Part shown: in pieces, positions 38,641 to 47,476 of the stretch
How positions within the stretch are numbered: the stretch's first letter is position 1
Layout of the letters: each line of letters starts with the position of its first letter
Assembly: GCA_964487795.1 (NCBI GenBank)
Contig: CAZASI010000002.1
Span: 288,969-352,968, forward strand
DNA length: 64,000 nucleotides
Direction: 5' to 3'
Origin: Patescibacterium sp964487795
Lineage (GTDB): Bacteria > Patescibacteriota > Patescibacteriia > Patescibacteriales > Patescibacteriaceae
Program-made: the position numbers and the translations under genes
The notes under the pieces: generated by a model
The model's input: only the letters and a program-made list of their open reading frames with translations
Databases searched by the model: none
Told to the model about the DNA's origin: nothing

Positions 38641-39945
38641 TTATTTCTTCTTTTGAGATTTATTTATATCCAATTTGTTTTGCACACCGCAATTACCAAT
38701 GTTTGTCGTCGCTGGAGCATTATCAGCTCCCGGGCCAACAAATTTTCCTTGAGAAGTTGCCTGTGAATAAGGAAAACCAGTTCCGCAATTACCCCATCCG
38801 TTACCCGGTTTAGAGTCGATAACCTGTACCGCTCCTGAAAGTACGTTTGGCCAATAATTACCTTGACGTTCGCGAGTGCTAGGTCCGGTGTCCCATGTAT
38901 TTCCGGAAGATTCATCCTTTACATACAAACCGCTCGAGGCACTAAAATGATTTCGCACAAAGGTATTGCCCCCTGCTGCGCTTCCATACACATACACCTG
39001 TATATTAATGTTGGACAATGTATTATTGCTTATAACGTTACCGCTACTGGCGCCGTTCGTAGTATCGCCGTACATACTCAAGGCTGCGCCACCATTTGAA
39101 ATGATTTGATTATTCGTAAGTTGATTGTTCGATGACCAAATAAGGTCGCATCCGGCTACTCCAATATAATTAGTGCTTGAAGTTGCCTGACAAATATTTG
39201 AGCTCAATGTGTTACCATCCGCCGAGACAAGATAAATTCCGCGACCAGGATTACCAGTACCCGTACCGGTATTGCCCGTAAGAATGTTGTTATCGCTGTG
39301 CCAAATGATGATTCCATCAGCACCTCCAATACCGGTATTACCGGTAAGTGTGTTGTTGTTAGCTCCTACTCCGCCCAGATCCCAAAGTGTTATTCCGATC
39401 CACTTATCCGATTCTCCATGGTTTGAAAGAAGTGTATTGCGGGATGATCCTTCGAGACTGATTGCAGCGCCGCCGTATGATGGTCTTGTGATTGCAGTGT
39501 TGTCCTGTAATAAATTGCTGGAGCCGCTTTGAAGATTAATACCTACCGCCTGTGATACATTTGAGCTGACGGTATTTTTTATAATGCTTCCATTGTCAAC
39601 ACCGTCGAAGTGAATTCCTTTCCAAAAATTATCAATTGTACAATTATTTATACTCGTGTTGGCCTGATTGGAATAAACTGCAGTGCTCGGATAAACTCCC
39701 GAGCCGTTAATTGAAAAACCTGCACAATCCAAACTTACATTCGACGCTGTGATAGTAATACAGGTACCACTTGCCGAAGAAAGATTGTTGGCGAGTTCGT
39801 AGTTTCCTGAAGCACTGATAGTTCCGCAGCTTGTTATAGGAGCGAAAGATGCCGCTTCACCAGATTTAAAAGATATGGCCGCAAAAATCAATGCGACTAC
39901 GCCCACTGAAATGGGCACTATTTTCACTAATTTAGAGATTTTCAT
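38641..39945 (-). CDS. secreted right-handed parallel beta-helix protein
   Basis: 434 aa from ATG 39945 (MKISKLVKIVPISVGVVALI) with a signal peptide or anchor (about 8-28). The rest is a repetitive beta-helix of the NosD/pectate-lyase-like type, with ladders such as NNTLTGNTGIGGADGIIIWH and DNNILTGNTGTGTGN. It ends in a Cys-containing region and KDELDINKSQKKK-like basic tail (LDINKSQKKK). Polysaccharide binding or lysis is possible but the active site is not identified. Confidence 0.85.
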   Translation of the reverse strand: MKISKLVKIVPISVGVVALIFAAISFKSGEAASFAPITSCGTISASGNYELANNLSSASGTCITITASNVSLDCAGFSINGSGVYPSTAVYSNQANTSINNCTIDNFWKGIHFDGVDNGSIIKNTVSSNVSQAVGINLQSGSSNLLQDNTAITRPSYGGAAISLEGSSRNTLLSNHGESDKWIGITLWDLGGVGANNNTLTGNTGIGGADGIIIWHSDNNILTGNTGTGTGNPGRGIYLVSADGNTLSSNICQATSSTNYIGVAGCDLIWSSNNQLTNNQIISNGGAALSMYGDTTNGASSGNVISNNTLSNINIQVYVYGSAAGGNTFVRNHFSASSGLYVKDESSGNTWDTGPSTRERQGNYWPNVLSGAVQVIDSKPGNGWGNCGTGFPYSQATSQGKFVGPGADNAPATTNIGNCGVQNKLDINKSQKKK

Positions 39946-40006
39946 ATAAGGCTTTAGAGAGCTTAATAGGACTCCATTATAACACGAGATCAACCCAAAG
40001 TAAATC

Positions 40007-40486
40007 CTAACCCCGTCGAGCCGCTTCGATAGCTGCAACGTCAATTTTCTTCATAGTCATCATCGCGTCAAAGGCGCGCTTGGCTTCATCGCCGCCCGCA
40101 GACATAGCCTCAGTTAAGGCGCGCGGCGTAATTTGCCACGATACTCCCCAACGATCCTTGCACCAACCGCATTCGCTTTCCTGTCCCCCATTTCCGACAA
40201 TTGCGTTCCAATAGCGATCGGTTTCTTCTTGATCTTCAGTAGCAATTTGAAATGAAAACGCCTCACTTTGTTTAAAGGTCGGTCCGCCGTTGAGTCCCAT
40301 GCACGGAATCCCAAAGACCGTAAAATCTACGGTTAGCGCGTCGCCCTTTTTACCGCTTGGATAATCGCTCGGTGCATAAAAAACCTTATTTACTTTAGTG
40401 TCCGGAAAGGTCGCGGCATAAAAATTCGCCGCTTCTTCTGCCCCCTTATCAAACCAGAGACAAATTGTATTTTTTGGTGTTTCCAT
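40007..40486 (-). CDS. PhnB-like VOC protein
   Basis: 159 aa of the 3-demethylubiquinone-9 methyltransferase/PhnB-like VOC subgroup: ICLWFDKGAEEAANFYAATF, GIPCMGLNGGPTFKQSEAFS and CGWCKDRWGVSWQITPRAL. Despite the family name these are usually not methyltransferases; the function is unknown. Confidence 0.92.
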   Translation of the reverse strand: METPKNTICLWFDKGAEEAANFYAATFPDTKVNKVFYAPSDYPSGKKGDALTVDFTVFGIPCMGLNGGPTFKQSEAFSFQIATEDQEETDRYWNAIVGNGGQESECGWCKDRWGVSWQITPRALTEAMSAGGDEAKRAFDAMMTMKKIDVAAIEAARRG

Positions 40487-40553
40487 AGATGTTCTTTATA
40501 AATTAATTATAGTAACAGTATAAAAGGTTTTTGATAGTTTGGCGAATATAACA

Positions 40554-40581
40554 AAAGCCAGTCTTATTTCAGACCGGCTTT
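40554..40581 (-). terminator. terminator overlapping the kinase stop codon
   Basis: AAAGCC.GTCT/AGAC.GGCTTT stem with one mismatch, 6-nt loop and T-rich tail on the minus strand. Its 5' arm includes the last codons of the P-loop gene. Confidence 0.6.
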
Positions 40582-41139
40582 CAGCTTAAGTACTTCTTCA
40601 ACGTTTGTTATTAAGGGATCAATCTTAATAATTTTATCAAAGCCATCAGAGCCTATTGTTGTGACAAGAGTAGAAAATAAATTATAATCCTTGATCGGTG
40701 CATCGTCAGAATAAAAAACAAATCCCTTTCCCATTTTTTCAGTCATCTCTGAAGATTTCGCAATTTTCGGTTTTCCCCAAAACCATTTTTTAACGTATTT
40801 GGGTTCTGTTATAAACTGCCAGGCTTTCACAACTTCGAATCCATATTCTCTGAGTTTGTGAATAATGATTTTTCTCTCCTGCGTATTTCCATTAAAGCAA
40901 TCAAGAATCATGGTCAGATCAGAACTGGACTCAGCTGCTTTTTTAATTTTTTCAAACATCTCCTTCAAAACTACCAAGTGTTCCCCTTTATAAGTACCAA
41001 AAGATGTTTTTCCGAAAAGCGAAACAGATATCTCATCCCGGCTGATAAAAATAATACTCGGATCAAGCTCTACTGCTTTTTTACAAAACGTTGTTTTGCC
41101 GGAAGCTCTCGGGCCTACGGTCAATAGTGCTTCTTTCAC
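40564..41139 (-). CDS. P-loop kinase (polynucleotide kinase/AAA_33-like)
   Basis: 191 aa. Walker A GPRASGKTT near the N-terminus and a distal Asp in TMILDCFNGNTQERKII resemble the kinase half of Pnkp-like and AAA_33 proteins; substrate (RNA, DNA or small molecule) unknown. The GTG at 41145 overlaps the strong Shine-Dalgarno AGGAGG, so the second GTG at 41139, 5 nt after it, is taken as start. A TTGACA (41201-41196) lies upstream. Confidence 0.8.
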   Translation of the reverse strand: MKEALLTVGPRASGKTTFCKKAVELDPSIIFISRDEISVSLFGKTSFGTYKGEHLVVLKEMFEKIKKAAESSSDLTMILDCFNGNTQERKIIIHKLREYGFEVVKAWQFITEPKYVKKWFWGKPKIAKSSEMTEKMGKGFVFYSDDAPIKDYNLFSTLVTTIGSDGFDKIIKIDPLITNVEEVLKLKAGLK

Positions 41140-41207
41140 TTTCACCTCCTTTTAAAGTGCAATTTTACAGATACCTTATAGCAAGCTTATTTTTATGTCA
41201 AATAAAA

Positions 41208-41239
41208 AACAAAAACACCAACCTACTTAATTATGTTGG
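41208..41239 (-). terminator. weak intrinsic terminator of the hydrolase gene
   Basis: 5-bp stem CCAAC/GTTGG (41235-41239 with 41218-41222) with a long loop, followed on the minus strand by a T-rich run. Confidence 0.4.
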
Positions 41240-41247
41240 AACTTATT

Positions 41248-41859
41248 TTAGAGATAATTAATTTTCCGTATATCTTCAATAATCTCCGGAAGATTTTCTT
41301 GATTAAAGTGTCCACGGTTATCAAAGATTCTATCAACTGCAGCTGGCAAAACTTTTTTATATTTTTCAAAATCAGAATAAGGAACAACCGGATCATCCTT
41401 ACTATGATAAAGGAATATCTCGCCTCCTTGTCGTTCAAAGTTAGACAGATCGGGCGGCAGGCGGAAGTCTCCCAATGAATAATCCGATTCTTTATCAAAA
41501 GGTGCAGCAACAAGAATTGTTGCTATAATCTTTTTTGAAAAATTATTTTCTGATAAATACTTTGCAAGGAAAATACCGCCCAAGGAATGGCCAATAAAAA
41601 TAACAGTTGGATCGAAAAACGGGGTCATTGTCTCAAACCAAATTTTCCACTCAGCATATTTAGAATTTTGTTTATTTGGCATTTGAGGCAAAATTACTTC
41701 GTAATCGTCCCCTAAACGCTCCTGCAAAAGCGCTTTCCATTCTACTTGCGAAGCTTTCATTCTTTCAAAGTCTAATTTTTTCGTTTTCAAATATTCAAAC
41801 CACTCATCATAGTTGTTAAAAGTGTCACCTCCGTGAATAACGATTATTTGTTTTTTCAT
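41248..41859 (-). CDS. alpha/beta hydrolase (RBBP9/YdeN-like)
   Basis: 203 aa. Nucleophile elbow GHSLGG, acid in SKDDPVVPY and catalytic His in RGHFNQ near the C-terminus form a complete triad; VIHGGDTF at the start is the oxyanion region. Such small serine hydrolases have unpredictable substrates. The ATG is only 5 nt after the 3' end of tRNA-Gln, so tRNA processing would leave an almost leaderless mRNA. Confidence 0.88.
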   Translation of the reverse strand: MKKQIIVIHGGDTFNNYDEWFEYLKTKKLDFERMKASQVEWKALLQERLGDDYEVILPQMPNKQNSKYAEWKIWFETMTPFFDPTVIFIGHSLGGIFLAKYLSENNFSKKIIATILVAAPFDKESDYSLGDFRLPPDLSNFERQGGEIFLYHSKDDPVVPYSDFEKYKKVLPAAVDRIFDNRGHFNQENLPEIIEDIRKINYL

Positions 41860-41864
41860 ACTTG

Positions 41865-41935
41865 CTGCGGGACCTGGATTCGAACCAAGATACTCGCCTC
41901 CAGAGGGCGATGTCCTACCGTTAGACGATCCCGCA
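41865..41935 (-). tRNA. tRNA-Gln (CUG)
   Basis: A full cloverleaf on the minus strand: 7-bp acceptor TGCGGGA/TCCCGCA, anticodon stem TCGCC/GGCGA with loop CTCTGGA (anticodon CUG, reads CAG), T-loop TTCGAATC. No CCA encoded; discriminator G. It lies between dnaX and the hydrolase. Confidence 0.96.
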
Positions 41936-41966
41936 AAACTTGTAGTCCGTAGCTTTACGCGAAGGA

Positions 41967-43610
41967 CTAACTCACTACTTTCCCACCAAAATTCTTCAAC
42001 AGATTATCAATCACTGAAGAATCAATACTGGCTGCCGCAACCGCCACATCAGCCACAGTTGCCGCTGACGGGGCTGATTCAAGCCCGGAAACACTATTTT
42101 CCACTAAAACCAGGTTTGGGTCAAGAGCCGTAGCAATCAAGAGCCTGCGCCCGCTTATTTCGTTTAAAAGCCCCTCTACAAGCTGTCTGATGGCCGGTTC
42201 GTTCAATCTATCATGATGAAACTTATGTTTAAAGACAAGGCGCAAGGTTGAGCCCTCAACCCCAAGCAATTGGCAGGAACGTAAGACAAAGGATAGGGAA
42301 TGATTATGCTGTTTAACTCTAACTAAGAGCTCGTTCCAAGTACCTTGAACTGAATCCAAATCAACCGGCGCAGCACTCTCTTCAGGCGCTTCTTTTTTAA
42401 CAGACGGAGCCGGGCTTACCGCAGCGCGCGCTTTCGGAGCCGCTGAACTTTGGCGTATTGTTGCCGGCGCCAATAACGAATCGGAGGAAAGTAAACGTCC
42501 GAAGCACAAATCAACAATAGCAAGTTCCAAAGGCAACTGCGCAATCGGTGCGTCCTTAATATCGCGTCCGGCGTTGATAAACCTTTCAATAATCGCCGAC
42601 AGCATTTCAATTTCAAACTTAGAAGTAATTGGCTCAAGACGGGCTTGCGCGGCTTCACCTAATTCCTGACCGACGCCGGCACTTAAATCAGAACTGACTT
42701 TCGCAATTAATACTCGGCGCGCCAAATCAACCACCTCGCTGCAAAATACTTTTAAGTCCGCTCCGTTATCAGCCAAACGATTAACAAAACCGACTCCCCC
42801 GCCCGCGTTTTTATCAGCGAGTTGTTCGAGTAAATCAGCCGCTTCGTTAAAGTAACTGCGCGGAATAACTAATTCCGCTTCTTCTAAAGTAATTTCTTTT
42901 CCTTTAGCTGAGCTTGATTGTCCGCCAATTGAAATAACCTGACCGAGTAAACTTTCCGCATCTCTCATGTGTCCTCCGGCATGACGCGCAATTGCTTCTA
43001 AAACTCCCGAGGCAACTTTAATTTTTTCTTCACGCACAATGCGCGCGAGCTTAGCAGTGATTTCAAGAGCTGATATTTTTTTAAAATCAAAACGCTGACA
43101 ACGAGAAATAATTGTCGGCGGAACTTTATGCGCTTCTGTTGTACACAAAATAAAAATAACATGCGCCGGCGGCTCTTCCATAGTCTTAAGCAGTGCGTTC
43201 CACGCACTCGCCGATAACATATGTGCTTCGTCAATGATAAAAATCTTATAACGACCGGCGGAAGGAGCCAGACGCGAAGAAGCGATAATCGCTTCACGGA
43301 CATTATCTACGCTCGTATGACTTGCCGCGTCAATTTCAGCAACGTCTAAAGAGCGACCTTCAGTAATTTCTTTACATGAACTGCATTCGTTACACGGATC
43401 AGCACTGTCTTTTTTTCGATTCGGACAATTTAATGATTTAGCCATCAAGCGCGCAATCGTTGTCTTACCAATGGCACGCGGTCCGCAAAACAAATAAGCA
43501 TGAGCTAATTGCTCAGCTTGAATTTCGTAAGCCAGGGTCAGTTTAATATGTTCTTGTCCAGCAAGTTGACCGAAAACCTGCGGACGATACTTTCGATAAA
43601 GGGTTGTCAT
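41967..43610 (-). CDS. dnaX: DNA polymerase III subunit gamma/tau
   Basis: 547 aa. N-terminal AAA+ clamp-loader ATPase (about 1-230): Walker A GPRAIGKTT, zinc module CPNRKKDSADPCNECSSC, Walker B FIIDEAHMLS, SRC motif in ISRCQRFDFKK. Domain III (about 230-370) follows, then a Pro/Ala/Ser linker and a C-terminal part (WNELLVRVKQHNHSLSFVLR) of the tau type. It loads the sliding clamp. The tRNA-Gln gene lies 31 nt downstream. Confidence 0.97.
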   Translation of the reverse strand: MTTLYRKYRPQVFGQLAGQEHIKLTLAYEIQAEQLAHAYLFCGPRAIGKTTIARLMAKSLNCPNRKKDSADPCNECSSCKEITEGRSLDVAEIDAASHTSVDNVREAIIASSRLAPSAGRYKIFIIDEAHMLSASAWNALLKTMEEPPAHVIFILCTTEAHKVPPTIISRCQRFDFKKISALEITAKLARIVREEKIKVASGVLEAIARHAGGHMRDAESLLGQVISIGGQSSSAKGKEITLEEAELVIPRSYFNEAADLLEQLADKNAGGGVGFVNRLADNGADLKVFCSEVVDLARRVLIAKVSSDLSAGVGQELGEAAQARLEPITSKFEIEMLSAIIERFINAGRDIKDAPIAQLPLELAIVDLCFGRLLSSDSLLAPATIRQSSAAPKARAAVSPAPSVKKEAPEESAAPVDLDSVQGTWNELLVRVKQHNHSLSFVLRSCQLLGVEGSTLRLVFKHKFHHDRLNEPAIRQLVEGLLNEISGRRLLIATALDPNLVLVENSVSGLESAPSAATVADVAVAAASIDSSVIDNLLKNFGGKVVS

Positions 43611-43671
43611 AAGTCGGGTTCATTTTACTGTTTTTGACAACTTAAATCAAGTGCCAAAATCCCCGACTTTA

Positions 43672-44238
43672 TTACACCGTTTTCTTAAAAATATGTTCAA
43701 CGGCCGCCCAACGCGATTGGCCTGTTTTAGGAATCAAAATAATGATCTCGTCACCTGATTCACCTTTAAAATACGTAACGCTGGCACCTAAAATGCGGTA
43801 ACGCTTATTACCGGCCGTAGCGGTCCAGTCGCCAGTAGCAGATTGTTCAAGTAAGCCAGTTAAACGCAGTCGATCAATCGGCTGAATCTGCTTATAAATC
43901 ATCGTACCTTGATCAGTTAAGGAAAGTTTAAGTAAATCGCCTTCTACCAGCTTTGATTTTGACGCGTAGTTGACCGGCACGGCATATTGCTTACCGTCAG
44001 CGCCAATCATGCGTTCGCCGTCAAACACGCCTTCAATTACTTTTTCAACATGCGCGCCCGGGGAACTGGAATCTGCTGGAATAAAAAAATCATCAGTGCC
44101 CGACAGGCCTGATAAAAAGTCTGACAATGCTTCATTAGCTTGGCGCAAGTTTGCGACCAAAGCTCTCAGCGCTAATAATTTTTGTTGTGAGATTACAATC
44201 CCTTCTTCGGCAGCTGTCTCTTCGTCTTTGTTTTTCAT
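43672..44238 (-). CDS. conserved CPR protein of unknown function
   Basis: 188 aa. A helical N-terminus (about 10-45; QQKLLALRALVANLRQANEA), then a linker and a beta-rich domain (about 65-185; GVFDGERMIGADGKQYAVPV, LRLTGLLEQSATGDW). I recall similar proteins next to chromosomal TraD-like ATPase genes in CPR genomes but know no function. It lies 54 nt after the TraD-like gene on the same strand. Confidence 0.7.
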   Translation of the reverse strand: MKNKDEETAAEEGIVISQQKLLALRALVANLRQANEALSDFLSGLSGTDDFFIPADSSSPGAHVEKVIEGVFDGERMIGADGKQYAVPVNYASKSKLVEGDLLKLSLTDQGTMIYKQIQPIDRLRLTGLLEQSATGDWTATAGNKRYRILGASVTYFKGESGDEIIILIPKTGQSRWAAVEHIFKKTV

Positions 44239-44292
44239 ATTTGTTTTAACTTTGTTTTTGCTTTTTCTTTTATTTCTGTTTTTATTTTGGTT

Positions 44293-46827
44293 TTACACTT
44301 TTGGAACGATTGGTGCTATTTTTGTTCGCTCTAAAATGTTTGCTTCAACGACAGCGCGTTCTTTTCCGTAGGTCATGCGTGACAAATGTTTTAGTTTGCC
44401 TGGCATATCATCGCGCTCTTCGCCATAGAGTGGCCAAGGCGTTTTCATAGAAAACGGACGACTCGTAGTATTATCTATTAACAGTTTAACATAAGCTGTG
44501 AATTTTTCAACATTGATAAGATCATATTCATTAAAAACCGGCGCAAATTCCTTTTTTAAGAATTCAGCATCTTCCGAGCCTACTTTAAAGGTAATCATCG
44601 TACCAACGTTACCAAAGACTGCTTCTTTAATCGCGTTATCACCGCGTTTGGAAAGTTGTCCGATATATTGGTGTGCAATAACCAAACCTAAACCGTATTT
44701 ACGCGCTTCGGACAAAATCTGACAAATTGAATCCGTAGTAAAGTTTTGAAACTCGTCGATGTATAAAAAGAAATCTTTACGCTCGGATTGCGGCAAATCA
44801 GCGCGCGACAAAGCCGCCATTAAAATTTTACCAACAATAATCATACCGAGTAGATACGCGTTTAATTCTCCAACAATTCCCTTTGGCAGATTAACCAATA
44901 AAATTTTATTGGAATCCATAATATCGCGCAAATTAAACGAACTTTCCTGCTGACCGATAATCGGACGCATCATGTCATTGGAAATAAATGAAGTGAGCTT
45001 TGAAGTAATATACGGCACAACGTTAGCGAGTGCCGCGTCTCCTCCGGCTTTTTCCGCCTCTTTGCGCCAGAAATCAACAACGGTCGGATCTTGGCAACGC
45101 GCTAATTTCATATTTCTAAAAGCCGTATCGGATAACACCTTTGGAATTTCCATTAAAGTTGAACCCGAACCCGGATCGCCCATGATTAACAACATGGCGT
45201 TTCGCATATACTGTTCAAAAATCGGACCGCCGGTCGCTTTCAAATCATAGAGTTTATCAAAAATACCAATCATTTCGTTGATCACAAATGATTTTTGTTC
45301 AGGGTAGCGCGGATCAAAATCAAGCAAGTTAATCGACATCGGTCGTTCAATATCAGCCGGTGAAAAAATAATAACGTCGTTAGCTCGTTCTGGTGGCACA
45401 TGTTTTAAGACATCATCAATCAAATCGCCGTGCGGATCAATCATACAAATTCCGTGTCCCGCAATAACATCTTGAATCGCCATGTTAGCAAGCAACACGG
45501 ATTTACCAACACCAGATTTACCGACAATGTAAGTATGACGCATACGATCAACCGGTTTGATACGGACATCGTTGGTAATACCGCGAAATTCATTGGTACC
45601 GAGTAATAATCCATCGGTCGGCAAATTAACCGGTGCGGCTGCCTGACGCGCGGTCAGCCATAAAATATTTGGTGTCTCAGCACTAGCTAAAGGAAAATGA
45701 AAGAGGCTCGTCATCTCTTCAGTGTTAAGAACTGAAGCTCGCTCTTGTTTAAAACGACGGAAAATAAAATCACGCACCACCGTAGCAGAAGCGCGACCGC
45801 CCGTTGCTAAATATAAACTGTTGCCGTGTTCATAATAATTATATTGACTGAAACTTGAAACCAAATGATTTAACATTGTGCGCGAACGCATTTCTAGTTT
45901 AGCGCTCGCTACCAGTCGAATATTTATTTCTACGCCCGCTTTGGAACTTTTTTCTTCAATACCTTTTAAGACTTCCTCTTCTTTGGCAGTTAGTTGGCGA
46001 TGTTTTTCAGGCTCATTTGGTTTTTGTGTTTTTAAGGCTGAACCAAAATCTCCGGCGACTTTCCCCACTTGTCCGAAACTCGAAGAGCCGAGCGCTTCTT
46101 TTAATGATCCGGTCTTATACGCTTTATCAACGACGCGACGCGCGCGAGCATGCCATGACGGCGGAGCGCTGCGCACGATGTATTGAATAGCCATACCTTC
46201 ATCGTCATTGATTTTGGACATGGCATTAATAATCGAATTCAAAGGATCTGAATCGTCTTTTTGATAAGTCTTTAAAGGTAACACATTTGATAGCTTGGTT
46301 TTCATCATCGCCGAGCTAATCGCGCCTTGAGCGGAAAAAACATTATAATCAGGCACTTCTTCTATAACTGCTTCCGGATACAGGGCATGTACCTGTTGCT
46401 CAAGATACAAAACGTATTCGCGCGGCGTAACCATGTAGAAAGAAATAACTTTGTTGTGCGCGACAATTTCAAAAGCAAAATGATCATTGCGACCAATAAA
46501 CCACGACTTAATTCCCTTTTGCGCGCGTAAACCGCCAATAGCAGTAAACAAACCTTCTCCTTTAGCAATTTCTTCACGAAATTGTTGAACGGTGGCGGCT
46601 TGGTTTTGATCCTGCGGACTTTCTTTAGGAAGCTTTACTAGAAAAACAACATGATCGTTCATTGAACGATTACTAAGTAATTTTCTAAAAATCAATGCTG
46701 CGGCGACAAGTAGTACAATAAGTGCTCCGAAAATAAAATATATCGGACTAATCTCTGGAGTTGTCAGTTCGGTTTGCAAAGGTACTTCCGGCTGATATTC
46801 ATTTAATTGGCTTTGACCGAAATCCAT
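44293..46827 (-). CDS. TraD/TraG-like type IV secretion ATPase
   Basis: 844 aa. An N-terminal transmembrane helix (about 29-49), an extended domain (about 60-400), and a RecA-like motor with Walker A VGKSGVGKSVLLAN near residue 435 and Walker B FFLYIDEFQNF near residue 690, followed by the TraM-recognition-type region (LGLVIAHQYIGQLSKRGDNA). It resembles DUF87/TraG ATPases that pump DNA or protein through type IV secretion channels. No relaxase or VirB4/B6 core genes are next to it, so its partner channel and substrate are unknown. Confidence 0.88.
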   Translation of the reverse strand: MDFGQSQLNEYQPEVPLQTELTTPEISPIYFIFGALIVLLVAAALIFRKLLSNRSMNDHVVFLVKLPKESPQDQNQAATVQQFREEIAKGEGLFTAIGGLRAQKGIKSWFIGRNDHFAFEIVAHNKVISFYMVTPREYVLYLEQQVHALYPEAVIEEVPDYNVFSAQGAISSAMMKTKLSNVLPLKTYQKDDSDPLNSIINAMSKINDDEGMAIQYIVRSAPPSWHARARRVVDKAYKTGSLKEALGSSSFGQVGKVAGDFGSALKTQKPNEPEKHRQLTAKEEEVLKGIEEKSSKAGVEINIRLVASAKLEMRSRTMLNHLVSSFSQYNYYEHGNSLYLATGGRASATVVRDFIFRRFKQERASVLNTEEMTSLFHFPLASAETPNILWLTARQAAAPVNLPTDGLLLGTNEFRGITNDVRIKPVDRMRHTYIVGKSGVGKSVLLANMAIQDVIAGHGICMIDPHGDLIDDVLKHVPPERANDVIIFSPADIERPMSINLLDFDPRYPEQKSFVINEMIGIFDKLYDLKATGGPIFEQYMRNAMLLIMGDPGSGSTLMEIPKVLSDTAFRNMKLARCQDPTVVDFWRKEAEKAGGDAALANVVPYITSKLTSFISNDMMRPIIGQQESSFNLRDIMDSNKILLVNLPKGIVGELNAYLLGMIIVGKILMAALSRADLPQSERKDFFLYIDEFQNFTTDSICQILSEARKYGLGLVIAHQYIGQLSKRGDNAIKEAVFGNVGTMITFKVGSEDAEFLKKEFAPVFNEYDLINVEKFTAYVKLLIDNTTSRPFSMKTPWPLYGEERDDMPGKLKHLSRMTYGKERAVVEANILERTKIAPIVPKV

Positions 46828-46828
46828 A

Positions 46829-47296
46829 CTATAGTTTGTCGTTCAATTTAATAATGCGATCAGTTTTCAGTTTTGCTTCTTGCTCAAGAAAAAATTTGTT
46901 AACGCCGGGAATAAGCGTCAACCAGCTTTTAATAAGACTAATAATTTTTTTAACTTTAATTTTTGCCGAGCCGAGTAAAACGTTTATTTGATTGGCAGTC
47001 ATCTCGCCTTTGTAGCGAAACTCCTCTCTTTTATCTTCAGGTAAATTAAAATAAACGCTTGCTAAATCTTCTTCTAAAATTTTCTCAATCTGCGCGGCTC
47101 TTTCTTGTTCAGCTGTGAGAGTAATCGGTACAGCCGGACTTGATATTGCGCTTGGTGCGACAGGAATAGTAGCTTCTGTGCTAGGCTCAGCTTTTTCATT
47201 AGCAATTTCCGGAACCGAAACTTGCTCCGGCGTCGCCGGGCTTGCCTGAGGCACTTGTTCAATACTTGGCGTTAAAACTTTTTCCTGTTCGCTCAT
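46829..47296 (-). CDS. conserved CPR protein of unknown function upstream of TraD-like ATPase
   Basis: 155 aa. The first half is a Pro/Glu/Ala-rich disordered stretch (residues 1-60); the second is helical (AAQIEKILEEDLASVYFNLP, GEMTANQINVLLGSAKIKVK) and resembles a small protein often found next to TraD-like genes in CPR. Its stop is 1 nt before the ATPase start, so they are cotranscribed. Confidence 0.7.
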   Translation of the reverse strand: MSEQEKVLTPSIEQVPQASPATPEQVSVPEIANEKAEPSTEATIPVAPSAISSPAVPITLTAEQERAAQIEKILEEDLASVYFNLPEDKREEFRYKGEMTANQINVLLGSAKIKVKKIISLIKSWLTLIPGVNKFFLEQEAKLKTDRIIKLNDKL

Positions 47297-47365
47297 AGGT
47301 AAATAAACCGTAATATACGGCTAATAGATACTTATATTATAGCGAAAAATCAAGTTTATGTCACA

Positions 47366-47472
47366 ACTCACCCCTGGCCCCTCTCTACCCCTTCGGGGCA
47401 GAGAGGGGAAAAAACGTTATAAAAAATTTTCCCCTCTTTACGCTTTAGCGTAGAGAGGGGTTAGGGGTGAGT
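47366..47472. repeat. 107-bp palindromic MITE/REP-like repeat
   Basis: Terminal inverted repeats ACTCACCCCT...AGGGGTGAGT enclose two internal hairpins with arms CCCCTCTCTAC and GTAGAGAGGGG. The whole element can fold as one long hairpin or as two. It lies directly after cysS (stop at 47477) and probably also acts as its terminator. Only one copy is in the window. Confidence 0.75.
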
Positions 47473-47476
47473 AAAA

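Noticed and set aside
43672..47296. Integrated conjugative plasmid around the TraD-like ATPase
   Set aside because: No relaxase, VirB4, integrase, attachment repeats or partition genes; flanks are dnaX and cysS, so it looks chromosomal.
47366..47472. Repeated CCCCTCTC units as a CRISPR array
   Set aside because: The units are inverted, not direct, and there are no spacers of regular length or cas genes; it is a palindromic element.
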